DNA of 41,262 nucleotides from Aestuariivirgaceae bacterium (GTDB taxonomy: Bacteria > Pseudomonadota > Alphaproteobacteria > Rhizobiales > Aestuariivirgaceae), in contig JANQIR010000270.1 in assembly GCA_028282065.1 (NCBI GenBank), forward strand, positions 1-41,262, read 5' to 3'. Position numbers and translations under genes: made by a program. Numbering within the stretch: the first letter of the stretch is position 1; each line of letters opens with the position of its first letter. Under the pieces are notes generated by a model, which saw only the letters and a program-made list of their open reading frames with translations, was not told the DNA's origin and did not search any database. Below, one piece after another: positions 17,386 to 25,137 of this stretch.

Positions 17386-19587
17386 CTAATCCTGTTCAGG
17401 CGCAGGCCAGATCTCATATTCCTGACGCACGAGCTTTCCGATTCGCTCCACATAGTCATCATAGCTGTAGAGGGAATCCCATTTGGCTTGTAGCTTGCTA
17501 TTGAGGGTCACATACCGATTGCGGTTTGATTCCAGCCTGCGAATTGTCGGCACGATCTGCTCGACCATCTGTTCCTCTGATTCGAAGAAATTCTCAAGTT
17601 TGGCGAATGAGCTATCAGGAAAGAATTCATCGGTATAAAGCGCCAGTCCGATGCCGCCCTGATAAATGGGTTGCGCGACATAGCCGTCAAACCCCTCGCC
17701 AAACGAAACTGAAAATCGGCAACGAGTTGCCAGTTCCATATACCGATCGAACGACATGTCAGCTATCTTGATGATCTCATAATCGTCCAGTTTCTCCAGT
17801 TGCCTTAGGACGGCAGCCTTATAGGAGGCATCGTCATCTGAATGGATGATAATGTTCTCCTTGTCCTCGAAACTGCATGCCGGATAAGGGTCCAGGTCCG
17901 TATACGCCGGCAGCAGCAAAGTGGGCAGGTCGTATTGATCCGCACATTCCTGCGATGCGGACACGTGGTGAGACACAGATTGCCCGATCGAGCTGGCAAG
18001 CCGACGCAGATCATGAAATTTATCACGCTCCGGCATCAGCCGGATATTCTGATTGAGAACGTTAATGTGAACCGCATCTCGCCGCAGAAGATAATTCAGC
18101 ATATTGGACGACAGGCTGCGCACGAACTCCACACATGCATACTCTGGAATATGAATTTGCAGATCTTGTACGTTGCGAAACAGACGCAATTGTTCAAAGC
18201 GATACACCGTCTCGCTATTGCGGAATGCGGAGTTCCGAACATACGTCAACCGTTGAGCGTTCGGCCTCGTCATGATGAGTACATCATATCCGTGGATATG
18301 CCGACTACGATGGATTTGATTGGCGATTGAAAAAATTGAGTATATGCCGCCACTCATGGCGTTGTGCTCTGGTACCACCATCACAATCAATTTGCGCGTG
18401 TCTATCAGTTCCACGGGAACCATCAGATCTTGCGCACGGGCGAAAATCTGCGATTCGACACCGACAGGCATTGTTTGTCCTGAATCCTGCCAAATCTCGT
18501 TCAGTATCTCGTCAAAAACGCCCAGAGAACGGTTCTCGCGCTTGCCAAAATTCGCGTAATGCAAGAGAGGTTCAATACCCTGTCGATCAACATCCGGGTG
18601 CCTGTTTAGGTATTCCTTGACGTTAAACTCGGGGTTTGGATTGCGCCCTTCTTTCCATCCAACATTCATATAGTGCCGAAAAGGATCAATGTTACCAAAT
18701 GACACGTCTGTATTATTTTTTAAATAATATGACTCATCAAAAAATGATAACGCATTTTCAAGCTCCGGCGTCATAACGGAAGCTGAAATATCATCTATGC
18801 AAATTTCTGTAATATTATTCACATTCTCATCATTTGGAAATGATGCCAGCATCCATATTCCATCATGGGAAACCTCACTGTTTTTAACAAAGTAATGCGC
18901 ATTTTCCTTTTCTTCTACATCCACTCTGATGTCAGATATGAAAACAAATGGATGTATACCAGATCCGTCATCTACATATGAATTGTATATAACAGATAAA
19001 TTTATTTCGTAATCCATGGATTGGTCTGGCAATCTCACGCATACATCTTGATAGTTTGCGGCACTCTGACCGCCAATAAACTTCCTATCAAAATGCACAT
19101 GTTCTTGGTGTTTGAAATTTTGCTCCTTGTTTGTAAAATTTATAATAAGAATTGCATTTGCACGATGACATGCGATTTTTGAATATAGGTATAAATCAGA
19201 ATCAGATTTATGTATTTTAATTGATCTTTCAATATTTATCTGACACGATAAATCGCGCTGAACAAACATAAATTGAATTGTATCATTATTTTTCAGAGAC
19301 CATTCTTTTAGTTTATTGATCCAGCATTTATATATTTCTTCTCGAACGGTTTCCTTGGGCTCAGAAACAATCTCCCTCCAGATCTCGGAAGTGTCCAGGG
19401 CATGCCCCAAAAGCGGGTTATAGGAAATGCTCTCAAACTTGGTGACCTCTTCACCCCGCTTAAGGACAAGCGCACGCCTTGAAAGGCGCTGATCGACATT
19501 TGCGAAGACCATTCTGCCCTGGATAGCAAGGGCATACAGCCCCGGTATTTCGAAGGGACTCATAGATCGATCAAACCTCTCGTTCAT
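17386..19587 (-). CDS. multi-domain glycosyltransferase: novel N-terminus, short FD/HY/EGR repeats, GT-B-like C-terminus
   Basis: The protein is 733 residues from the ATG at 19587 (736 from a GTG at 19596 that has better ribosome-site spacing). Residues 1-280 match nothing I recognise. They may be a beta-rich binding module with a VRLPDQSMDYEINLSVIY strand pattern. Residues about 286-357 hold two copies of the repeat FDESYYLKNNTDVSFG...PFRHYMNVGWKEGRNPNPEFN and its neighbour ending PLLHYANFGKRENR. Residues about 395-733 look like a GT-B glycosyltransferase (IVMVVPEHNAMSGGIYS, SFGEGFDGYVAQPIYQGGIGLALYTDEFF). The middle of the gene (about 18660-19340) is much more AT-rich than its flanks, which suggests mosaic origin. 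It faces rfbA tail to tail, 60 bases apart. Confidence 0.72.
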   Translation of the reverse strand: MNERFDRSMSPFEIPGLYALAIQGRMVFANVDQRLSRRALVLKRGEEVTKFESISYNPLLGHALDTSEIWREIVSEPKETVREEIYKCWINKLKEWSLKNNDTIQFMFVQRDLSCQINIERSIKIHKSDSDLYLYSKIACHRANAILIINFTNKEQNFKHQEHVHFDRKFIGGQSAANYQDVCVRLPDQSMDYEINLSVIYNSYVDDGSGIHPFVFISDIRVDVEEKENAHYFVKNSEVSHDGIWMLASFPNDENVNNITEICIDDISASVMTPELENALSFFDESYYLKNNTDVSFGNIDPFRHYMNVGWKEGRNPNPEFNVKEYLNRHPDVDRQGIEPLLHYANFGKRENRSLGVFDEILNEIWQDSGQTMPVGVESQIFARAQDLMVPVELIDTRKLIVMVVPEHNAMSGGIYSIFSIANQIHRSRHIHGYDVLIMTRPNAQRLTYVRNSAFRNSETVYRFEQLRLFRNVQDLQIHIPEYACVEFVRSLSSNMLNYLLRRDAVHINVLNQNIRLMPERDKFHDLRRLASSIGQSVSHHVSASQECADQYDLPTLLLPAYTDLDPYPACSFEDKENIIIHSDDDASYKAAVLRQLEKLDDYEIIKIADMSFDRYMELATRCRFSVSFGEGFDGYVAQPIYQGGIGLALYTDEFFPDSSFAKLENFFESEEQMVEQIVPTIRRLESNRNRYVTLNSKLQAKWDSLYSYDDYVERIGKLVRQEYEIWPAPEQD

Positions 19588-19722
19588 GGCGGACACAGCT
19601 CGCCTGTCCGGTCCGCTATATTGCAGCCACGCGACAACTCATCTCGGCCGGGTTCTAACAGACGGCAAAAGAACATTGCAACGAACACTTCCGACCCAGC
19701 ACACTTTCCCAGGCTAGCGCCC

Positions 19723-19778
19723 CGAATCCGAAGTTCGTTTCATTAAAGGCAGCGGACTCCTGACGAACTTCGGGTTCG
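19723..19778. repeat. inverted repeat, first of a related pair
   Basis: Arms 19723-19738 (CGAATCCGAAGTTCGT) and 19763-19778 pair at 15 of 16 positions, with a 24-base loop containing CGGACTCCTG. The GAAGTTCGT...ACGAACTTC core is the same as in the next element. Confidence 0.75.
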
Positions 19779-19807
19779 AAAGGGCACTAGCAACTCTTTG
19801 AATCAGG

Positions 19808-19878
19808 TGTGGTTTTGGATTTGAAGTTCGTTCAGGAGCGTGCCGCGAACAATGTAACGAACTTCAAATCCACCACAC
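19808..19878. repeat. inverted repeat, second of a related pair
   Basis: Arms 19808-19832 and 19856-19878 pair over 16 perfect bases (GGATTTGAAGTTCGTT) plus a further GTGTGGT/ACCACAC after a two-base bulge. The loop is 23 bases and begins CAGGAGC, the counterpart of the CTCCTG in the first element. It shares its core with 19723-19778, so the two are diverged copies of one element, possibly in opposite orientation. Confidence 0.75.
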
Positions 19879-19895
19879 TAGGGTCAGGACCCTAG
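19878..19895. repeat. perfect palindrome CTAGGGTC-AG-GACCCTAG
   Basis: Eight-base arms flank a two-base centre. It sits directly against the long inverted repeat. Similar sequences occur at 13556-13574, 5631-5650 and 20382-20397, each near a gene end or in a spacer. It could be a protein-binding site or a mobile-element remnant. Confidence 0.7.
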
Positions 19896-20007
19896 CCCGC
19901 ACATGATTTTGCATTGGGACACGGTGGCATTGTCCGCGCCGCAACACGGACTCGTTGATGGAGGGAAATGGACCAGCTCAAAGCACGGGCGGTTGCAGCT
20001 TTTGGGA

Positions 20008-20035
20008 CGCTTGCACCTGCAAGCGAACTTCGCTT
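20008..20035. terminator. overlapping hairpins downstream of the 97-aa gene
   Basis: CGCTTGC-ACCT-GCAAGCG (20008-20025) overlaps AAGCGA-ACT-TCGCTT (20021-20035), so only one can form at a time. They lie 22 bases past the stop of the minus-strand gene at 20057. No T-tract is present, so the terminator role is a weak guess. Confidence 0.3.
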
Positions 20036-20056
20036 TGCAAAGGACGAAATTCGACC

Positions 20057-20350
20057 TTAGGCACCTGCGGATCTCATTGCGCGCATCTGCTTGGCGCGAA
20101 CCTCTACCTTTTCACATATGCGAATGACCATCTCTGCGGACTGGTCCATCAGGTCCGAACCGTGCTGCCGCAAGGCATCCGGATCGACATACGGTGATGC
20201 GTGACCGTAGCTCATGTTTTGTTTCAAGCCTGAAAGAAAGTCTGAAGCTTCACTTTCGCTGAAGTCGCACAGCATGTTTGCGACAACGAGCTCGATGACC
20301 AACTCGTGCGCCAACAGCCTTGCTTGCAGCTGTCGAAGGTCTTCTTGCAT
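20057..20350 (-). CDS. hypothetical 97-residue helical protein
   Basis: I do not recognise this protein. It starts at an ATG with AGGAGA about 5 bases upstream, a strong ribosome site that fixes the start against a longer frame reaching 20518. The sequence is mostly helical: MQEDLRQLQARLLAHELVIE, then LVVANMLCDFSESEASDFLS, a loop near SYGHASPYVDPDALRQHGSD, and a charged helix ending KVEVRAKQMRAMRSAGA. It has no signal peptide or membrane segment. It stands alone in a spacer rich in inverted repeats, divergent from the aminotransferase gene. It could be a small regulator or cargo of a mobile element; there is no evidence for either. Confidence 0.6.
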   Translation of the reverse strand: MQEDLRQLQARLLAHELVIELVVANMLCDFSESEASDFLSGLKQNMSYGHASPYVDPDALRQHGSDLMDQSAEMVIRICEKVEVRAKQMRAMRSAGA

Positions 20351-20381
20351 CTGAATCTCCTGGAAATCGGCGGGCAACACC

Positions 20382-20397
20382 AAGGTCTGGACCCTAG
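20382..20397. repeat. GGTC-TG-GACC palindrome, variant copy
   Basis: AAGGTCTGGACCCTAG resembles half of the perfect palindrome at 19878-19895, with a GGTC/GACC core. It lies 32 bases upstream of the 97-aa gene start, where it could serve as an operator. Confidence 0.45.
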
Positions 20398-20543
20398 AAC
20401 ACTGTGTGTCCAGAATGAAGCAGACATGTTGGCAAATTTTGAAACGCCCGCTATACCAGAAAAAGTTGCGCTTCGTTATTGCAACATCTGGCCTTGCTAG
20501 ACCCAACAAAACAACCACCCTCTTAGTTCAGCGGCCCATTTGC

Positions 20544-21656
20544 ATGGAATCTCCTCTTTATGTAGCCAGGCCTATCCTTCCTGATCTCTCACAACTTAAC
20601 GAGCTCTTGGAAGATGTGTGGTCAACACGCATTGTGACGAACGAGGGCCCATTGCACAATCGGCTTGAGGAGGAACTCAAGGCGTATCTGGGCGTCCCCG
20701 TGGCTAAACTCTTTGCCAGCGGTACGACTGCACTTATTTGCGCAATCCGCAGCCTGGGCCTGACTGAAGGCGCCGAGATCATCACCACACCGCTCACATT
20801 TGCAGCGACAGCCCACGCAATTGCGTTCTGCGGTTACAAACCGGTCTTTGCGGACGTTTGCGAGCAATCGTTGACACTTGATCCTGCCGCTGTGGAAACC
20901 GCAATCTCAGATAGGACCGAAGCGGTCATTGGCGTGCATGTCTACGGTACGCTCTGCGACGTCACCGGGTTGCAGGACGTTTGCCGGAGGCGCAATTTGA
21001 GGCTCATCTTCGACGCAGCTCACGCTTTCGGTTCTCAGAAAGATGGAACGTCCGTCGGCATGGTGGGAGACATCAGCGTTTTCTCCCTGCATGCCACAAA
21101 GCTATTTCATACCCTTGAAGGCGGCCTGATCACGACAGGAAATCCACAGCTCGCCGAAAGTATACGGCTCATCCGTAACTTCGGAATCGCCAGCGAAGAA
21201 CAAGTTGACATGGTAGGCATCAACGGCAAAATGAGCGAATTGCATGCAGCGATTGGCCTGTTGAACCTTCCGCTTGTTGAGGCAGAAATAGCCGCACGTG
21301 CAAAACTGAGACAGACGTATGACTCGATGATAGCCGGCCGCCCAGGACTGCGAAGTCAGTTAACCCAGCCCGGCGTGAAACTGTCTGAGCAGTATTATCC
21401 CTTGATCATCGACCCGGAGGAATTCGGGCGCACGCGGGACGATATATATGAAGAGTTCAAGGCACACGGCATCTACGCGCGCAGGTACTTCTGGCCTGTC
21501 TGCAGCGATTTCGCACCTTATCAAAGCGAGAAGGTCCATTCCGTGCAAGCAATTCCTGTCGTCGACAAGATTAAGGACAGGGTCTTGTGCCTGCCATTTC
21601 ACAGTGGCGTCAAAGTAAATCACATAGAGAATATATCAAATATTATGAGTAAATAA
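20544..21656 (+). CDS. DegT/DnrJ/EryC1/StrS family PLP-dependent sugar aminotransferase
   Basis: The 370-residue protein has the family pattern. RPILPDLSQLNELLEDVW leads into TNEGPLHNRLEEELKAYLG. Then come KLFASGTTALICAIRSL for phosphate binding, ITTPLTFAATAHAI, and VIGVHVYGTLCDV. The aspartate of IFDAAHAFGSQ contacts the PLP ring. The Schiff-base lysine is in FSLHATKLFHTLEGGLI. These enzymes aminate keto-sugar nucleotides, usually at C3 or C4. With the following oxidoreductase this suggests an amino-sugar or amino-uronic acid for the glycan. The ATG at 20544 matches the family N-terminus; no good ribosome site is seen. It begins a four-gene same-strand set. Confidence 0.9.
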   Translation: MESPLYVARPILPDLSQLNELLEDVWSTRIVTNEGPLHNRLEEELKAYLGVPVAKLFASGTTALICAIRSLGLTEGAEIITTPLTFAATAHAIAFCGYKPVFADVCEQSLTLDPAAVETAISDRTEAVIGVHVYGTLCDVTGLQDVCRRRNLRLIFDAAHAFGSQKDGTSVGMVGDISVFSLHATKLFHTLEGGLITTGNPQLAESIRLIRNFGIASEEQVDMVGINGKMSELHAAIGLLNLPLVEAEIAARAKLRQTYDSMIAGRPGLRSQLTQPGVKLSEQYYPLIIDPEEFGRTRDDIYEEFKAHGIYARRYFWPVCSDFAPYQSEKVHSVQAIPVVDKIKDRVLCLPFHSGVKVNHIENISNIMSK

Positions 21657-21792
21657 TGAAAATTAACTTTTGTATATATTATTCTATAAATTGCTGATTT
21701 TATATATTTTTGATAATGGCATTGCGATTCTATGTTTTTGGCATGTGAGTGTTTTATCCGGTTCATCGCCGAATGAAGAAAGGGCGCGGAAA

Positions 21793-22884
21793 TTGAAAGG
21801 CAGTCTCTCTTTTCTATTATCGGGACCGGGTCTTATCGGCGAGAAACATGCAGCATTGATACAGGATCAACCTGATGCCGCACTTGCTGCGGTCGTGGCG
21901 CCGGACAGTGCCAAGAACAGGGCATTCGCCGAAGCGCGAAATGCGGCGTTCTATACGAACGTGGCTCAGGCACTTGACTGCGAATCGATCGACGCCGCAA
22001 TTATCAGTTCACCCAACGAGTTTCATTATGAACAGGCAATTCAGTGCCTAAATCATGCCGTACCGGTTCTTGTTGAAAAACCGCTCACCGATAACTTGGA
22101 CAATGCGGCAGCGCTCGCGGAAGCTTCCCGGCTCAAAGGAGTGCCGGTTCTCGTCGGACACCACAGAACCTATAGCCCGTTGCTCCAGGTGGCCCGGTCA
22201 TTTCTGAATTCACAGGCCTTTGGAAGACTCGTTTGCGTCCAGGGCTGTGCTCTTTTTTACAAACCAGACGGGTACTTTGAGGCTGGCCCATGGCGCACCC
22301 GCAAAGGAGGCGGCCCAATTTTGATCAATTTGATACATGAAATCGGAATCTTGCGATACCTATGTGGCGAAATCACTAGCGTTTCGACCACCAAAAGCAG
22401 AGCCATCAGAGATTTCGAGGTTGAGGATAGCGCAGCTGTGGTACTGACGTTCGAAAATGGAGCCATTGGCACGTTCTTGTTATCCGATACCGCCGCAAGT
22501 AGTAAGAGCTGGGAAATGACCGCTGGCGAGAACCCCGCTTATCCGCACTTCCCGAGCCAGGATTGCTATCACTTTGCAGGCGATATGGGATCGCTGGACT
22601 TTCCATCCATGCGAACGCGCACGTATCTTGGAGCATCGGAGAAATCATGGTGGCGTGCATTTGCTGAAGATCAAATGGCGCTTGAGCATCAAGATCCGCT
22701 GGCTTGCCAACTCGATCATTTTGTAGATGTCGTAGCCAACCGCGCCACGCCGGCCGTCACGGCCTGGGATGGATACGCGAACATGGTCGTGCTGGAAGCG
22801 ATTGAGCAGGCGGCGACACAAGAGCGTGTGGTACATGTGGCCGAGGTGACACCAATGTCATCTGCAACTGTGAAAAACACCTGA
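21793..22884 (+). CDS. Gfo/Idh/MocA family oxidoreductase
   Basis: The Rossmann motif SFLLSGPGLIGEKHAALI sits near the N-terminus, followed by AAIISSPNEFHYEQAIQCL and PVLVEKPLTDNLDNA, with the conserved EKP lysine. Then come GPWRTRKGGGPILINLIHEI, with the typical H-x2-D-like helix altered to HEIGIL, and FENGAIGTFLLSD. The protein is about 363 residues if started at the TTG at 21793, behind AAAGGG; this is the only start that fits the family N-terminus. A longer frame from 21670 would add 41 AT-rich, unrelated residues. Such enzymes oxidise a sugar hydroxyl to a ketone with NAD, a natural partner for the aminotransferase just upstream. The substrate is unknown. Confidence 0.82.
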   Translation: MKGSLSFLLSGPGLIGEKHAALIQDQPDAALAAVVAPDSAKNRAFAEARNAAFYTNVAQALDCESIDAAIISSPNEFHYEQAIQCLNHAVPVLVEKPLTDNLDNAAALAEASRLKGVPVLVGHHRTYSPLLQVARSFLNSQAFGRLVCVQGCALFYKPDGYFEAGPWRTRKGGGPILINLIHEIGILRYLCGEITSVSTTKSRAIRDFEVEDSAAVVLTFENGAIGTFLLSDTAASSKSWEMTAGENPAYPHFPSQDCYHFAGDMGSLDFPSMRTRTYLGASEKSWWRAFAEDQMALEHQDPLACQLDHFVDVVANRATPAVTAWDGYANMVVLEAIEQAATQERVVHVAEVTPMSSATVKNT

Positions 22885-22886
22885 AC

Positions 22887-24053
22887 GTGACACGCGTCCT
22901 TTTAGTTGACACCAGCTTTGCGGCACGTCCGATACATGACTGGCTTTTGGAACAGGGCTTCGAGGTGTGGACCATCGGCAACAGACCGTCCGACCCTTTG
23001 GCCCAGCGCGATAGCGAAAGATACCTTCAAGACAACTACGCCGATGTTAGCATTGTACAGGCACACATTGACCGGTTGGGTATCACCTATGTGGTGCCAG
23101 GCTGCACGGACCTTTCGATTGAGACGGCTCTGCGACTCAGCATGCCCGTGCCTAGCCTAGATACTCCAACTGCCCATTACACGTTGACGGACAAAGTCAA
23201 GTTCCGGGCTTTGTGCGCACGGCTCAATTTACCATCCCCACGCCTGATTGCTCCAAGTGACCTGCCGATCGCCGGCAAAGTGATTGCCAAACCTGCAGAT
23301 TCCTTCAGTGGCCGCGGTATTTCGGTTGTTGACGGGACTGACCGGCAAGCGGCACTGCAAGCCCTCGAAGCTGCACGCCATGAAAGCCGCACCGCAGAGG
23401 CCCTTCTTGAGACCTTCGCTGAGGGACAACTCCACAGTTACAGCGCCTTCATCGAAGACCAGCAGGTCGCCGATGCCGTTTTCGTGCATGAAAGCGGCTC
23501 GGTGACGCCGTTCGCTGTGGATACAAGCCACGTTGCTTTTGACTTTCCGGCAAGTGGCGAAGCCGCCTTAAAAACGGCGGTAGAGCGGATCGCAGACGAC
23601 TTGAAACTGGTGGACGGGCTAGTGCATGTTCAGTTCATCTGGGATGGGAAGGCCCCTTCGATTGTAGAGGCCAGCCGGCGGTGTCCTGGAGACCTCTATT
23701 CGAACCTGATAGAATTGAGCACCGGCCGGAGATATGCGGGACGCTACGCATCCTATTTCGTCGAGCGGCCGGCACCTGAAAACAGACCGGCTGCACGCCG
23801 TCACATTTTGCGGCATACGGTGACAGCTGGGCACCAGAACTACGAAGGACTGTGGATGCGGACACCGTTACCGCTGGTGGAGTTCCATCCTCTCGCAACG
23901 GTTGGCCGCCAGCCACCTCCACTGAATCGCATCGACCGGGTCGCATTGCTGTTTGCGGAATATGCGACTCTTGAAGAACTTACGTTGACACAGCAGATTA
24001 TTTTGCGTGATAAAAATTACGACACGTGCGCACAATTGAGATTGCAAAAATGA
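22887..24053 (+). CDS. ATP-grasp family ligase
   Basis: The 388-residue protein starts at a GTG two bases after the previous stop, so it is tightly coupled to it. The N-terminal domain (RVLLVDTSFAARPIHDWLLE) is a pre-ATP-grasp fold. The ATP-grasp core shows YTLTDKVKFRALCARLNLP, IAGKVIAKPADSFSGRGISV and LLETFAEGQLHSYSAFIED. LVHVQFIWDGKAPSIVEAS follows, then RRCPGDLYSNLIELSTG with acidic metal ligands. ATP-grasp enzymes join a carboxylate to an amine or thiol through an acyl phosphate. In this setting it may amide-link an amino acid or other acid to the amino sugar, which is inference from neighbours only. Confidence 0.83.
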   Translation: MTRVLLVDTSFAARPIHDWLLEQGFEVWTIGNRPSDPLAQRDSERYLQDNYADVSIVQAHIDRLGITYVVPGCTDLSIETALRLSMPVPSLDTPTAHYTLTDKVKFRALCARLNLPSPRLIAPSDLPIAGKVIAKPADSFSGRGISVVDGTDRQAALQALEAARHESRTAEALLETFAEGQLHSYSAFIEDQQVADAVFVHESGSVTPFAVDTSHVAFDFPASGEAALKTAVERIADDLKLVDGLVHVQFIWDGKAPSIVEASRRCPGDLYSNLIELSTGRRYAGRYASYFVERPAPENRPAARRHILRHTVTAGHQNYEGLWMRTPLPLVEFHPLATVGRQPPPLNRIDRVALLFAEYATLEELTLTQQIILRDKNYDTCAQLRLQK

Positions 24054-24107
24054 TGCGCTCACACGATATAGATATGCAGAAGATTAAATAAATATATAGT
24101 ATAAATT

Positions 24108-25136
24108 ATGCCAGAAGAAGTAATTTTTCATATTGGATCCATAAAAACTGGATCAACTCACTTGCAAAAAATCTGCTACGAGGAACGAGACGAACTCCTG
24201 AAGCATAGTATAGATTACATTCAATTTCAACCACCCAGATTAGATTTACCGCGATGGGCCAATGCAGATATGATTTTGAATGACTGTTTCGATGAAAAAT
24301 TCATATCAAATATCATATTAAATAGCCCGTCTGATAAAGTATTGATATCAGAAGAAGCACTTATGACAAGGCCAAATATTTGGCAACATCCTGTGTTCAA
24401 AAGCATGCGACGCATCTTAGTCGTATATATACGGAACTCTGTTGATCTGGTGGCGTCATGGGCGGCCGAAAACGCACTGCCATACAATTTCAGACAACAA
24501 TCTCACTCAAGTGGACGCGGCGTTGTTTCGATTGATGAGGGTCTTGTAACTTGGGCAACGACCTATAAACGGCTGCTCGAGAACTTGATAAAGAGTGTCG
24601 GCGACGATCCAGAATTGAAGGTTATTGTCCGCCCGTTCCCACCACTTGGCCCTGGCGAGAAGGATCTTCTCTCAGATTTTCTCGAAGTCATCGGGATTGA
24701 AAGCTCTTCCGTTGCGTCATTCGTTCAGCGCAGCTCTAAGGAGGCGGTGAACGTTGGCAGCAGCAGAAAATACTGCGATGCTGCATTTTTGATCAGCAAG
24801 CTTGCTCAAGAGTACGATGTTTCATTTGCCTACAGTAAGGAAATGGTCGACCGCATTTCTGCAAGATTGCAAAGTGGCGACGCCCGCAAAGTCATTCAAA
24901 CGCTGTCCGATACAGAAATAGCAGTCATTCATGAACAGCTTTTAGGGCCAATGCAGGCTCTTCATACTCAATTCGCTTTGCCAAAGGAGATTCTGTCTAT
25001 GCCACAAATTTATGGTACGCAGCGCCCACCATTGACACGAATTGACCCAACCGAGATACGAATCTTGTTCGGCGAAGACTTCATTGAAAGATCCCGGAAG
25101 GCCCGTTTATCCCATAGCCCCGAGGACGCCAGATAA
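24108..25136 (+). CDS. sulfotransferase-like protein
   Basis: The 342-residue protein begins VIFHIGSIKTGSTHLQK, which matches the PAPS 5'-phosphosulfate loop of sulfotransferases (IxxxPKTGTT-type) with K13 and T14 in the loop. RILVVYIRNSVDLVASW at about residues 102-118 fits the 3'-phosphate-binding strand with R109 and a serine. The remainder is less conserved. The first 400 bases are AT-rich, unlike the high-GC flanks. It may add sulfate to the glycan. The start is an ATG in an AT-rich leader with no clear ribosome site. It ends one base before the converging protease gene. Confidence 0.72.
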   Translation: MPEEVIFHIGSIKTGSTHLQKICYEERDELLKHSIDYIQFQPPRLDLPRWANADMILNDCFDEKFISNIILNSPSDKVLISEEALMTRPNIWQHPVFKSMRRILVVYIRNSVDLVASWAAENALPYNFRQQSHSSGRGVVSIDEGLVTWATTYKRLLENLIKSVGDDPELKVIVRPFPPLGPGEKDLLSDFLEVIGIESSSVASFVQRSSKEAVNVGSSRKYCDAAFLISKLAQEYDVSFAYSKEMVDRISARLQSGDARKVIQTLSDTEIAVIHEQLLGPMQALHTQFALPKEILSMPQIYGTQRPPLTRIDPTEIRILFGEDFIERSRKARLSHSPEDAR

Positions 25137-25137
25137 A

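Larger units (their letters stand above)
19597..20056. other. 460-base gap rich in inverted repeats
   Basis: This stretch holds no credible gene. It carries two related long inverted repeats (19723-19778 and 19808-19878), a perfect palindrome abutting the second (19878-19895) and two overlapping hairpins at 20008-20035. It separates the rhamnose block from the sugar-decoration block. The first 120 bases upstream of 19596 probably hold the promoter of the glycosyltransferase gene, but I cannot assign boxes. Confidence 0.7.

Noticed and set aside
19878-19895. Rho-independent terminator
   Set aside because: The palindrome has no T-tract on either side and similar copies lie at several unrelated places, so a dispersed element fits better.
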